DNA from: Kalaharituber pfeilii
Lineage: Eukaryota; Ascomycota; Pezizomycetes; Pezizales; Pezizaceae
Reading direction: 5' to 3'
Length of the DNA: 64,000 nucleotides
Assembly (NCBI GenBank): GCA_015179045.1
Contig: WHUZ01000024.1
Coordinates: 1-64,000, forward strand
Position 1 is the stretch's first letter; each line of letters begins with the position of its first letter. The position numbers and the translations under genes are program-made. Of this stretch, positions 50,942 through 61,880 are shown piece after piece. A model generated the notes under the pieces. That model saw nothing but the letters and a program-made list of their open reading frames with translations, had not been told where the DNA came from and searched no databases.

Positions 50942-51688
50942 ATGCAGTTCACCGCCGCTACCATCGCTGCCGTCGCTGCCCTTCTCACCAGCGCAAATGC
51001 GCATGTGCTTCTCACAAACCCCGGTACCTACGGGGGTCTTGGCCAGGACAATGTAGCCTCTCTGGATTATTACGGCAGAGACTTTCCCTGCGGCGTAAGC
51101 CGCTTTGACTCCACCATGGATGGGACCGATGGCCCAACCTTGCTACCAGGAGAGTCTGCTTCCGTCACCCTCGCCGGCACTGCCGTCCATGGCGGAGGTT
51201 CTTGCCAAGTTTCTATCACCTATGACCAGCCGCCAACCAAGAACTCCGTCTGGAAGGTTCTTCGCTCTTATGAAGGTGGCTGCCCATTCGATGCCCGCGG
51301 CAACATTGACCTCGGTTCGGTGGCGGGGACCGATCCCTTTGACAACCGTCTCCCCCCTCTCACATATACCCTCCCTACGGATCTCCCCAGCGGCAAGGCC
51401 ACTATTGCGTGGACATGGTACAATCGGGTTGGCAACCGCGAGCTGTACATGCGATGCCACAAGGCCACTATTGGTGGCACAAATACAGACGTTTCGGCGT
51501 TGGACACACTGCCGAACATGTTCGTTGCAAACCTGGACGGAAGTAGGTGCAAGACTGTAGAAGGCGTCAATATCAGATTCCCAGAACCGGGTGCGAATAA
51601 GGTGGGAGAGGGTGATGGCGATCCAATTTGTAAGGACGAGCTGGCTGTTAGGTTCTCAAAGGAACATCTGAAGAGAAAGTCGTTGTGA
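50942..51688 (+). CDS. Secreted AA11-like lytic polysaccharide monooxygenase
   Basis: 248 residues, intronless, from ATG 50942. A signal peptide (MQFTAATIAAVAALLTSANA) is followed directly by His at residue 21, the N-terminal copper ligand in LPMOs. The second histidine of the copper brace is likely in TAVHGGGSCQVSITYD. The C-terminal block ATIAWTWYNRVGNRELYMRC is characteristic of AA11 and related fungal LPMOs. In most of those the last motif reads YMNC; here it is YMRC. Six or more Cys suggest disulphides. AA11 enzymes oxidise chitin; a role in cell-wall remodelling or feeding on chitin is inference. No C-terminal extension or GPI site is seen. The frame is intact with a clear promoter, so this is a good candidate for an active gene. 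Confidence 0.88.
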   Translation: MQFTAATIAAVAALLTSANAHVLLTNPGTYGGLGQDNVASLDYYGRDFPCGVSRFDSTMDGTDGPTLLPGESASVTLAGTAVHGGGSCQVSITYDQPPTKNSVWKVLRSYEGGCPFDARGNIDLGSVAGTDPFDNRLPPLTYTLPTDLPSGKATIAWTWYNRVGNRELYMRCHKATIGGTNTDVSALDTLPNMFVANLDGSRCKTVEGVNIRFPEPGANKVGEGDGDPICKDELAVRFSKEHLKRKSL

Positions 51689-52788
51689 ATATCGGTGGCG
51701 GGATGCAGGGAATGATGAGGGGACATAGGAATGAAGCAGCCTGAGGGATAAATACAATGAACATGTAACTGCAATCTGTGAGAGTAATTAAGAATCACAT
51801 AATTGAGAATCACATAAATAAGCTGTACGTCATGAGGTATTGGTGACTTCGAGTTTGAATGTCGTGTTCGGTCAATTGTACTATGATTATAACATTACTG
51901 TAGTGGAACATCGTGTACGAGGCCTGAAATAATAAAGACTCTCTCACAGCCAAATGCCGAAAGAGCAGTCTATATCACAGTATCTGTAACCGGTACCACA
52001 AGTTAGATTCTCTATCATCTTATGTTCCACCGTTCCTAAGTACTATGTTCTTGATGTCATTCTAACTATTGGCTTTCTTCTTAGTGGAGCCGTTATTCTT
52101 TAAATTGCTTGGGCATCAATCACTACTACATTTTGAGGTGCTTGTAGGGTTGATGGGTTTGTCACCAAACCCTACACCTCGAAACAAAGGTCTACAGGAT
52201 CGCATGCAAGGCTGTCTAGTCTCACTGTTTTTGCCTGTCTTTAGTGTAATGTACACCATGATACGATATACTTATGTTTCTAAATTTCTTATCCCGAATA
52301 TTCCCTTATCTCATTTTATCTGATTCTTTGTTTTTACTTATTAGATTCTGCGCCCCGTGACGGCAACTATATACTACATACAATATCTTCGATAGCCAAC
52401 TTCAGACAGCCTCTTGCAATAACCCTAAATGAGTTAAGATAAAAATATAATAAGATTTTTTCTTTATTTCTCTTCTATCTACTCGATTTATATTTTATTT
52501 TTTTATTATTCTAGAAGTTTTGAGTTATATAATATCTATATATCTTATATTTTATCCTTTTTGTTTATTTTATTTAACTAATTCCAGATAGTTCTATAGC
52601 TTCTAGAATTTTTTACAGGTTCTATATTATTCTAGTATACTTTGTATTATTCTATATAGTAATTTCTATTTACTTACTTAATTATTTTAATTTATTTCAT
52701 TTTATTTTTTTCTGTTTATATAACTCCGTATATAAGCTACAAGCCTATAATAAAGAACTTATGAAATTAGAAGATATTTTATATCTTT
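51689..52788. other. Intergenic, becoming strongly AT-rich
   Basis: 52440-52740 is very AT-rich. 52709-52752 is a mutated minus-strand type-C tail (ATAACTCCGTATATAAGCTA, CAAGCCTAT). No gene. Confidence 0.5.
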
Positions 52789-52797
52789 AAGTAGATT

Positions 52798-53140
52798 CAG
52801 CAGAGAATGGGGAGGAGTGGGATGAGTTGGAAAGGTTCTTCTCCGGGATCAGGTTCTAGGGCGCCGTGCGGTTTGCCGTCGGGGAAGTTTGCTTGCCGGG
52901 GTGCGAAAGTGTGGAGAAGAGGGGAGGGGGGAGAGGGGGAGATATATAGTGGAGCCTCCCTGAGGCAGAAACCGGAAGGTCCGTCCGAAGGTTTCTGGAA
53001 TCGGGTGGTAGAAGTAGATAGAAATTTCTTTGTTTGTTAAGCCTGTCTCCGGGCTTCGAGGGCTTGCCCAGGGACCCTGCCATGGCCACGTGCTACAAGC
53101 GGGGTTATGTGATTTTAAAAAAAAAAAATAAAATAAAAAA
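52798..53140 (+). mobile_element. 5'-truncated LINE-B insert (343 bp)
   Basis: TSD AAGTAGATT at 52789-52797 and 53141-53149. It begins in the last codons of ORF2, AENGEEWDELERFFSGIRF then stop (compare AENGEEYDVLENFFAGVKF at 39.7 kb). Then come the 3'UTR with GCCTGTCTCCGGG, the type-B tail and an A-rich run. It shows that the type-B tail belongs to the type-B RNase H. Confidence 0.92.
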
Positions 53141-53149
53141 AAGTAGATT

Positions 53150-55297
53150 ACTCTATATAATTAGTATCTTAGATAGACCTAATTAAAACTCTCAGTCTAG
53201 GTTTATTTAGTCTTTATCTAAACTCTTTTTAAATATCTTAATTTTAAAAATAAGTTTCTTATTCATATATAGTTTTATTTAGGATAAAGCAATGAGATTT
53301 CTCTCCTATTTCTACTAGCGTTAAGAGTTATTTACCTGCCTATTCCAAAGGAAAGATTACTTCTTCAGAGCCACTTCTACTGCAAAGATCAAGCTTCTTT
53401 TACCAAATAGGTCAGAACTACGATCTGCTACTTTAGCAATAGTTGTTCATAAAATAGTCATGACCAAGAGACTGGAAAATGTTCAGAAGTAGTTGAAGAT
53501 AGATAATGAACTAAGTACAAAGATTGCTGGAGCTTGATAGCTGTTGAAGCAAGAGAGGAGAGCGGAAAAGGTAACTAGTTCAGTTATTGTTTCCCTGGGG
53601 GAGGCAGGTAGAACTAGTCAAATACTAGAGACTCTGCGCATCAGAGATAAGTACAGATGGGATACGTATGAGTAGGATAAGAGAAGGAGAGACAAAGAAA
53701 AGCAGGTGGGGAAGACTGGAGAGGATGCAATGTAGACTGATTAAGAACCTATAACAATCTAATAAGCTCTGTATTGATGCTATAGCTTCTCTATCTAGCC
53801 AATGGGTACTTGGTTCTATTATTAAACAATTGGAGAAGACCAATAACCTCAATAGTATATCTTTCATCATTCGCAAGCACCTGTTTCACCCTCCTGTACT
53901 TATTATAATCACCTGTGCTACCCCTGATCTCTGGCATTCCCTTCAAAACCCTATACCTGTATTCCCCTTGACCTATTAACCCTCTTGTCCACGTACGCAT
54001 CTTACAGTATCGTTAAGCCCGCCAATAAGGGGGGGCCTATACACTCTTCAAACCTACATCATAACAATCAAAATGGCAAGTTTTCGTATACAGCCACTTA
54101 CTCTTTCGAAGCCCACTGATTTTCTATACAAATATATTCAACTTGGCCCGAATGAGATAACCGCGCTCTTACAAGTCCTGATGTGCGGAATGTCCATGCG
54201 GAAGGACGCCGCGGTCTCGTTAAGGCCGTTACTGGCGATTCGTGCAGTCGCAGGGTAGCAAAGCTAGAGACTGATTCTGGAAAGTCGTAACGGTGCGTCG
54301 AAACTGCAATGGAAGACGGTACCGACTACATCAGTATGTAGATATAGCATACCAAGGCACATGCACTATTGTACTACAGTAGTCACCGGAAACGAACGTC
54401 CTACATGCACAGTTCCTGACATCTACAACCCAATCACGGTAAGCTGGGAGCCATTATTCTCGCCTGGCCACCGTCTTAGCATCATTCAGTCGTTAGCCTT
54501 CCAGGCCATCCAATTACATCGCTTCGCTGGCGGCCTACTTTATTATGCTGTACGACGCATTTGCCCATTTACCATGACCATATAAGCAAGTTGAATAAAC
54601 TCTGATTCTCGACAACAGGTTATGATGCTAGACGCCCAGGAAATGCATTATGTGCTGCTAGCGGAGCTATGCTAAACAACTACAACGCTATGAGTGAGGA
54701 TGAACCTGGTCAGCACCACACATATCTTGGGTACATATCTTGCTTTTGTACCATTGAATTGTTTTTTTTTTTTTTTTTTTTTTGTTCTTTTTTTGGCAAG
54801 AGATGTATTCAATCTCGGAATGCGGACCCGGATGTAGTCCGTTACACGAGAGCGACTCTTCGGGTTCATGCACAGATTAGGAGTGGATCATTCGTTCAGT
54901 CCGCATCTGTTTTGACCATGAGTATGTATCCTAATAGCAATAGTCAACTAGTTTCGAGAAATATGACACCATAGTTGAAGATTAAGGGCCCCCAAACATT
55001 CGCTACCTGCCATAACCATACTTACTCAGCTCCAAGCGAAGGTTTCAATATAAGCAACGCATGCCGATTCGGTAAATCTGCGAAGATCCCCAAGGTGTAC
55101 ACACCTACATGGCTTTGGTGAATAGAGTACCAACTCTGCTGGGGGCGAGGTATGGTCTATTTTGACTGCATCGAGAGAACCTGACAAAAACCCTTGTAAC
55201 ATTTCACCAATGCCGAAACCACAGGCTGTGGACAGTGGGCCTTGGCTACGGTGACAGTGGTTTGGCCACAGAGTCACAGACTCCACTCCTATGGTCC
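53150..55297. other. Intergenic; one poly-T-headed insert-like block
   Basis: 53160-53600 is AT-rich. 54762-54793 is a T-rich run followed by about 90 bp that read on the minus strand as a poly-A-ended sequence with CGGACTACATCCGGGTCCGC. It could be a short retroposon of another type; I found no TSD and no clear tRNA boxes. No gene is supportable. Confidence 0.4.
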
Positions 55298-55305
55298 AGA
55301 GGAAG

Positions 55306-55669
55306 TAGTGAGCGGCACGAGCCGAGCCTGCTCGAGCTGCTCAGGCATGAGCTCGAGCTGGCTCGAGCTCAAACGAGCCAAGATCATGCTTGTGTTTTTC
55401 TTGACAGCTCGCTAAAATGCTTAGCCAGTGCAAGGTTTCATAAACTGTAAATACCTAATATAGTAAAAATTAGAGACTTGGAGCTCATTCTGACCTACCA
55501 ACAACTTCGAAATGCACAATTTAGCTGATAGTAGTGAGAAAGATGAAAATTTAGCTTAGTTTAGTTTAGTTTGTCAATATTATGTATAATCAATCCAGGC
55601 TCGAGCTCATGCCACGCCAGCTCGAGCTCACCCTCCAGCTCGGCTCGAGCTAGCTCGTGCCGCTCACTA
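55306..55669. mobile_element. hAT-like MITE (364 bp)
   Basis: Inverted TAGTGAGCGGCACGAGC ends with perfect 8-bp TSD AGAGGAAG at 55298-55305 and 55670-55677. The internal part is nearly identical to 48192-48478. Extra GAGCTCGAGCT-type palindromic units lie next to both ends. Confidence 0.93.
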
Positions 55670-55878
55670 AGAGGAAGGTTCCAAGGGCAATGGAATCCAG
55701 AGTTTTAAAAGGACATGAAAATCGCCCTCCGTCCTCAACAATCTCCAGCACATCATTCAAGCAAAAACTGAGCTCTCCTTTTCGTAGCTTCAATCATCAT
55801 ATCCTTCAGATTATCTGCTCAGCTACAAGCTAGTCCAATTTGATATAGATCCTGGCTACAGTACCAGTTCCCATCACA

Positions 55879-56460
55879 ATGAAATTCAAAGCCCCTCTCG
55901 TCGTCTCGGCCACTCTTGCCTTGCTCAACAGCCCAGTTACTTCTGCTGCAACGTCGCCCGGTCTTGAAGCCCGACAATGGTTAGGCCGTACTCGAAGTGA
56001 GCTGAGTGGTGCATGCAAGGATGTCATAGTCATCTTTGCTCGAGGTACTACTGAACTCGGAAATGTTGGCACTGTCGCTGGGCCTCCGTTTTTCTCTGCT
56101 CTTCAGAACAAACTGGGCTATATCGCCATAGCCCATAGGGCGGCACGCGATTAATAATATTAAAAAAAAAAAAAAAAAATGAAATCAGGCAAGGTTTTGG
56201 TGCAGGGTGTTGATTATCCAGGTGAGGAATTTCTTCCCCCTACTTAAACCTTGGACTTCACCAAAGCTGACTGTTATATCAATGGATGTGGCTGGTTTTA
56301 TTGTTGGTGGATCTCGTGAGAGCGCAAAAACCTTGGCCAACCATGTAAGTATTGTGACTTCCTAAATGCAGATCGCACAACACATTTCTAACTCCTGCTC
56401 CTAGGTCTCCACCGCTGCCAGCAAGTGCCCCAACTCGAAGATTGTTCTCTCTTCTTACAG
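55879..56460 (+). pseudogene. Cutinase, broken by a LINE tail and 3'-truncated
   Basis: The signal peptide MKFKAPLVVSATLALLNSPV is followed by ARQWLGRTRSELSGACKDVI, then VIFARGTTELGNVGTVAGPP and FFSAL, the conserved N-terminal half of fungal cutinase (serine esterase of cutin). The 58-bp LINE tail interrupts after LQNKLG; the next codons are SGKVLVQGVDYP. Then an intron, DVAGFIVGGSRESAKTLANH, a second intron, and VSTAASKCPNSKIVLSSY. The nucleophile motif GYSQG would follow, but the Gly is Ser, the frame ends at a donor-like GTAATT, and no downstream exon with the catalytic Asp and His is seen. The insert brings a stop, so no active enzyme is made. Confidence 0.85.
56122..56179 (+). mobile_element. 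Micro-LINE: type-A tail inside cutinase
   Basis: ATCGCCATAGCCCATAGGGC tail and A-run. The flanks AAACTGGGC and AAATCAGGC may be a diverged TSD (6 of 9), which suggests an old insertion. Confidence 0.85.
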
Positions 56461-56898
56461 GTAATTATCCCGGTCCTCCATTTGTAACACGCTTAGGGAA
56501 AGTGGGATCCAATGAGGACTGGTGGCTCTAGCTTATCATTGTTAGTAAGCAGTTTAAGGAAGTTCGAGTTCTGTAGGGACGTGGAATATTATCGTCAGAG
56601 GCGGAAGACTTGCACATGCTCGATGGATTATACTTGCACTGATGCCTCCAGTGGGTCTCTTTGCAAGATCGATTTCCTATTCTCAGTACTAGTCCCATCA
56701 CACAATTTTGTTTTCTGGATACAACGTTCTTTTAGTATACATACTGGATTGATACAGCATAGAATACCAAAGAGATTTCATATTAATCACTGTTTTCCAT
56801 ATACGAGAACCTTCTTCGCGTCGCCAATTGAGCACTAGTATTTAATTTCTAATGCGAGCATCGTGCAAAACCAGGTCGTGCAACTAGAGCTTTCATGC
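56461..56898. other. Intergenic, nothing recognised
   Basis: I looked here for the rest of the cutinase gene (Asp/His motifs) and did not find it. Confidence 0.45.
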
Positions 56899-57506
56899 TC
56901 ACGGTGATCTCTTGTCAGGTTTAGTGCCAACTGGAAGGTTTGCGAGCGCATCATACTCCCAGGAAGGCGCCCCAAGCGAAGATACTTGTGCATAGATCCT
57001 GCCCAACTCCCTCATCCTTCCTGCAGTCAAATAGTCTCGCTAATCACTGCCCCTCTATATATGCGCGATCTACCGCAAGCACTACAACTCTGCGGTCCCT
57101 GCCATAGGCTAGTAGCCTGTAAGCGGGGTTACGTGATTTTTTTTTAAAAAAAAAAAAAAAACAATTCTGCGGGTTTGCCTTTTTTCGTGAAAGTCAATTT
57201 AAAGCATCGCCCACAGTAGTTACCTGAGCGACTCATGGATGGTTTGAAGGCTCCGATGAAAGGGAAGTTTGGTAACGAGTCGAGTGTAGTGTAGCCACGC
57301 GCGCGAAGTCGGATCCCGCCCTCGATGCTTGTGACTGGAATCGAGCCGGTGTTGTAGTAACGGGTGTGTGAGACCGGATGCCAAATAACCCCTTCCCAGG
57401 GCTCTCGAAATCTAGTGGGAGTGGCATTTTGAGCGAGGCAGAAATTTGTGATTAAGAAGAGAAATGCGGGCAATAGCATATAGTGGAGTAAATTAAGAGC
57501 AGGCAT
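56899..57506 (-). pseudogene. Cerato-platanin-like secreted protein, broken by a LINE tail
   Basis: From ATG 57506 (minus strand): the signal peptide MPALNLLHYMLLPAFLFLIT, then SIPVTSIEGGIRLRARGYTT, LDSLPNFPFIGA and NYCGRCFKLTFTKKGKP. These follow the cerato-platanin order (CSDG region, GYTT..LPNFP.IG, NCG.C..LT). The first Cys region is deleted (SIEGG in place of a CSDG motif). A type-C LINE tail is inserted after GKPA. Beyond it VVVLAVDRA and, in another frame, LTAGRMRELGRIYAQVSSL resemble the NV.AID and C-terminal blocks. The insert plus frameshifts inactivate it. Cerato-platanins are small surface-active, chitin-binding effectors or elicitors. Confidence 0.7.
57096..57160 (+). mobile_element. 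Micro-LINE: type-C tail inside cerato-platanin-like gene
   Basis: GCCATAGGCTAGTAGCCTGT, then AAGCGGGGTTACGTGATT and a T/A run. TSD ACAACTCTGCGG / ACAATTCTGCGG at 57084-57095 and 57161-57172. It is the only type-C tail here with a clear TSD and establishes C as a mobilised tail. Confidence 0.88.
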
Positions 57507-59420
57507 GGGGATGGATACTTTATGTAACTAGGCCTATGAGGAAAATGTTTCTGAAGAATCATCTACCGAGGGAGGTTGAAGAGCGCACCTCTTACCCTAA
57601 ATTCCCACGTTGGTTTCTTGTCCAGTATTTCCAGTGTTGATATAGCCAGCACTGCGCATATCAAGCATTTCTTTGCCGATCTGGTATCATTGGAAGCTTT
57701 CAGAGATTCGGCTCTGGCAGAGATGCTAAGCATGTCCCTTCAACAGCGGTTATGACATCGTAGAACTAAATGCCTGGAGCTTTAGCTTATTGCTAGGACG
57801 GCTTGCCAATTGAGCCATGCCAAGTGACCTTTCATTGCAGCTGTATCCTGGATTGAAAGATGCTAAGAATCTGCGTGCGTCAGGACGTAAACTTTATGTA
57901 TATGCATGTTTCTCTTGACAGCATGATCTCTGAGCTCTTCGTCATAGATTGATCTGGGGCACCAACGCAACCGCCCGCTGCGTTCGACATTATGGCAGGG
58001 TCCAGTGTACAGTATGACCAACAGGACTCTGTTCAAGCTTCCTCCGGAGATATTTAGTTGCGGCCATTCCAAAGTTGCATACTGGGCAGAAATCCGTTCT
58101 GAAGCGTGTGCGGCAGTTGAAAGTTAATCTATCCAACCTGCTGCATTTGTGAGGTGTCAATTAGAGCTTATTCACACGATTGGACTGTATATCTTACTCT
58201 CCCAGAAACAGGCTTCAATTGTAAGAGTACGCAGAGCGTTGAAAAATTAGGTATACATTACTAGCTAATTTTTAGATTTACACTGATGGGTGTGGTTCAT
58301 GTTTGTTAGTGTAAATGCACCATCCCGCTACCCTCAGAACCTGCTTGGGCATGGAAAACCGTTTCACGTGGAATTCAAACTCCTCGAGCGGTTTGACTGC
58401 CAGTTAAGCTTAGAGCCATGCTGATGTTTTCCGCCTCTCCCCATCCGGGTTTCGCTTGAATTAGTAGCAATAAGCAGGGCTATAAGGCTTTGACGGAATC
58501 TACAGGATCTAGAACTTGTTGCTGTACTTATTTACCAGTCAGAGCCCTATGTTCGAAAATATTCGCTAATCCCCCGGGGTCCCCTGATTGCGACGATCAC
58601 CTGTTGTACCGGCTTTGAGGGGAATAACAATAATAGTATGTACCTCCACCCAACCAAAGACAGGGCTGCCATGAATTGATACAGTTGTCTGATTTTATGA
58701 GCTGTATGGTATAGTATTCGTTGTATACATGCATACAGTACAAACTTCACTTAGTACTGGATGTGTTTTCTTTTGCAAATGCTTGCAAATGTATCTACCC
58801 CAATGCCGCATAAAACTCTCTAACGAGACAGGATCTGTCACAAAGAAAAAGAAAGAAAAAATTAAAATCCCCCATGCCCGTATTGCGGAGTTGATGTACA
58901 CCTATTCAATTTGTAAGTCATCTCACATGCACTATTGTTAGAAATCGTTGTGGTTGATTGAAAACGGATGATTACAGCGTAACCTATACTTAGCTACCTC
59001 TCCGCACTCGTGACAGTTCAGGAAACAACTGTATAGTTAGTCGATACTTATGCACAATTTTGTTATTGTGAAATCCAAAGTTGCCTGTGAATTCATAAAC
59101 CTGAATTAAGATACCGGTGTACATACTTCGGTGTGTCGGCTCATCCAGGTTTAGTTATATTGCAACATTGATTTGTCCCTGCCACGCCACGGAGCCGCAT
59201 TAATAACTCACTGCAATTCTGTTGTCAAGCCAGAACGACGCTTTAGCCTAAATTCGGGATCATTTAGCGGCTAAGCCACATTGATACAGACCCAAATCGC
59301 TATATTGTACGTCTCAGCCACTTTGTTTTCCCGCTCAGCCAAATACGACTAGCTATACCGGAAACCAGCAGTATACCAGAACTGGAGGAGAGCACGGGCA
59401 TGACTGGGGGTTTTAACAGG
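57507..59420. other. Intergenic, nothing recognised
   Basis: Scattered short frames, none with a recognisable family. Ordinary AT-balanced sequence. Confidence 0.4.
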
Positions 59421-59430
59421 TAAAAGGATT

Positions 59431-59877
59431 GAGAAAAGGTTTTTTATACCCTGAAAACAACACGGATGCCCTTGAAATACCCATCTAGTTTTTTAAATAG
59501 TATCAAGTGTGTATTCGCCATGACAACAACACTGACTAGCCTACTTATTGACACTACAGCATGTTAAAAACACATGACCAGTGTTCATAGAAAGTATCAT
59601 CCTTGAATTCTCATTATTGTATATAAGAACTATTGTGAAAAATGTATCCTATATATATTAGGATAAACAAAATGAACTATATCATTATTTGACAGAGATC
59701 TGTATGTATTTTATACATTATTTATTCAGTATATATAGAGGTCATAGATGTTAACTGCGCGTAGAAATACTCAGAACGCGGAAATATAAGAGTTAACGCT
59801 CTCTTGCAGCTGAGACATACTTGACTACTATTTAAAGGAAGTCCGTGTTATTTTCAGGGTATAAAAGACCTTTTCTC
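59431..59877. mobile_element. MULE-type MITE (447 bp)
   Basis: Inverted ends GAGAAAAGGTYTTTTATACC continue into CTGAAAAYAACACGGA. Perfect 10-bp TSD TAAAAGGATT at 59421-59430 and 59878-59887. No coding part. Confidence 0.9.
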
Positions 59878-59887
59878 TAAAAGGATT

Positions 59888-60265
59888 ATACCTAAAACAT
59901 GGCCAAATTTATCTACTTGAAGTAATATTATTATGTGCTGGTTCCACAATTTTGGGATTTCAACGGTAACTTAACTAGACTAGACATGATTGAAATGTAA
60001 TTTAATCTGGATAGATCATCCTTCGAGAGCGGTCATAGGGACTGTCCGTGCAGTGCGTTTACTTGCAGTCTGTATGGACAGCTCATAGATATCCCGCGCA
60101 TCTCCTCTCTTCGTTCTCTTTTGACCTTGTCAAGTAATCCTGCATAGTCTCGAGAGCCACCCGAACCACTACAACCAGTGCCAACTGAAATCTAAAAGCC
60201 ACGTTGGATGCTAGCCCCCTAAGATTGTACCAAGAACGAGCCTAGCAGGATAAACGCATTAATAT
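59888..60265. other. Intergenic, nothing recognised
   Basis: No supportable feature. Confidence 0.4.
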
Positions 60266-60267
60266 TA

Positions 60268-60752
60268 GGCGGATTTGCAAAGTCCGGTTATTGAAATTCG
60301 GTTATTTTCCGGGTAACCATTAGTCATGATAACCCAACCAAAAAACGGCCCAGATTTTGCAACGTACCTAGGTTATTTCTGCGGTTATTTTCTGGGTTAT
60401 TTTCCACGCATAACTGCACGCATATTCCACGCATACCGCACGCATAAGGTGCTGGAGACTGGGTTTGAGGTGCCGGAGATTGAGTTTGCGGTAAGGACGA
60501 TGTTGCACGACCACGCGCACGGGATGCTAAAATTGTAGGCGCAGGTGATAGAGAAGGTGTTTGGGAAGACATTTGAGCGAGTAAAAAATATCAAGATACT
60601 TTGGTGTTGATGTAAAGTCCTTACCCGCACTTTGTGTTTAACAGAATTTATTCGGTTATATAACAGGAAAATTGCCAGAAATTTGGTTAACTCAGCCACA
60701 AACAACACGTTGCTACAGTAACATTGATTAACCGGACTTTGCAAAATCCGCC
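60268..60752. mobile_element. TA-flanked MITE (485 bp)
   Basis: Inverted ends GGCGGATTTKCAAAGTCCGG (one end has an extra T) with TA on both sides (60266-60267, 60753-60754). The interior has repeated GGTTATTTTC and CACGCATA words. TA is a weak TSD but the 24-bp inverted ends are clear. Confidence 0.75.
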
Positions 60753-60754
60753 TA

Positions 60755-61420
60755 ACGGGATCTTTCATACACTACTAAAGTGAGCTTAATTTTGTGAATC
60801 GAACCAAAAATATATACTAGCACATCTAAAATACACCAACTGCAACATTGCAAAAATCAAATCCTCAATACAAACTACACAGCGGCCAACATCCACCAAA
60901 CTTTTTCACCTACAAAGCAAAAAAAACTAAACGCCACCCATTGTAGCAATACATACCTCTTTACTGATGAGTCTCAGAATGTGAATTTCTCTCGAGATGC
61001 AACGCTTCCGGTACATACGACGTCATACATTCAATAATAGTGTGCGCATTCTTCCGCGTTCAGGTCGGTTTCAGTTTTCCGCACACTGGATCGAAACCGA
61101 GACACCGACTTGTCACGCCATCAAGAGACACCGATGTGGCTCAAATTGTAGGCTGAATTTGACACCGAAACGGTCGGTTGCTTGCCCGTTTGTCGCATGG
61201 CGTACGAACGGGTGGCAAGTTCACAGTGGTCTGGGGTGGTATTACAATAATTTCTTTTTGTGGCAACCTCTAGTGGAAAATAATGAGGATGCGGTGGCGG
61301 AAAATTGAGATTCCGGGGGCGGATCCAAACGTCAAAGGCATATTCCGTCCTTTTAAGATCCCTTTGTGTAACCCTTATCCGAAACTCCAAGGCTAATGCG
61401 TGCAATCGCTAGCTCCCTGG
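60755..61420. other. Intergenic, nothing recognised
   Basis: Possibly the eroded upstream part of the NmrA-like relic; I cannot align it. Confidence 0.35.
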
Positions 61421-61426
61421 GAAGGC

Positions 61427-61880
61427 GCATATACTGACCTCGGCCCCCTCGTCACAGCCATCATCGATAACCCATGAGACCCATATCTCCGCCGCGAGAT
61501 TGTGGTGGCCGGAGACGCATTAAACCAGCACGAGGTTACAGAAATCTATTCCGAAGGTTCAAATCCCACTTCCTGAGCTCTCACTGATCCTCCGGTGGCT
61601 CATCAGTCCCTGGCCAACGCACCCGCGTTGTCCCAAAACCACCCATTGTCGATCCCAACGACACCTTCCAGGACTCCAACCTCACGGAAGAGCAACTTCA
61701 AAAACGCATACTACGTAAGCGGCATCTACAACTCCGGAAACTACCTTGGCGAGTACTGCACGCATGGATCCATCGCCGAGGAATTGATTAGAGAGACAAG
61801 TAAGGGTAAACTGACCACACGGAAGGAATAGCTGAGAGAGACCGGGTTTGATGCGACAAAGGAAGGGTTCGGGGAGAGTA
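61427..61880 (+). pseudogene. NmrA-like (NAD(P)-binding) protein fragment
   Basis: Frames read YTDLGPLVTAIIDNP, stop, EIVVVAGDALNQHEVTEIYS, then DTFQDSNLTEEQLQKRIL and YVSGIYNSGNYLGEY. This order (DxGxxVxAIxxNP, aGdalsx.Ei...., T.EE....) resembles the middle of fungal NmrA-like Rossmann proteins. There are stops and frame changes, and no N-terminal GxxGxxG motif is found. A decayed copy. Confidence 0.5.

Noticed and set aside
54770..54890. Poly-T-headed block considered as a tRNA-derived SINE
   Set aside because: No convincing A and B boxes and no TSD; left as unassigned.
2280..57160. The short tails considered as independent SINEs
   Set aside because: No internal tRNA/5S/7SL promoter was seen, and each A and B tail is found at the end of LINE ORF2 copies (3550, 34148, 39533, 40806, 52798), so they are LINE ends.
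61121..61405. Minus-strand frame of 94 codons as a gene
   Set aside because: No family resemblance, no start context, and it overlaps the possible NmrA-like relic.
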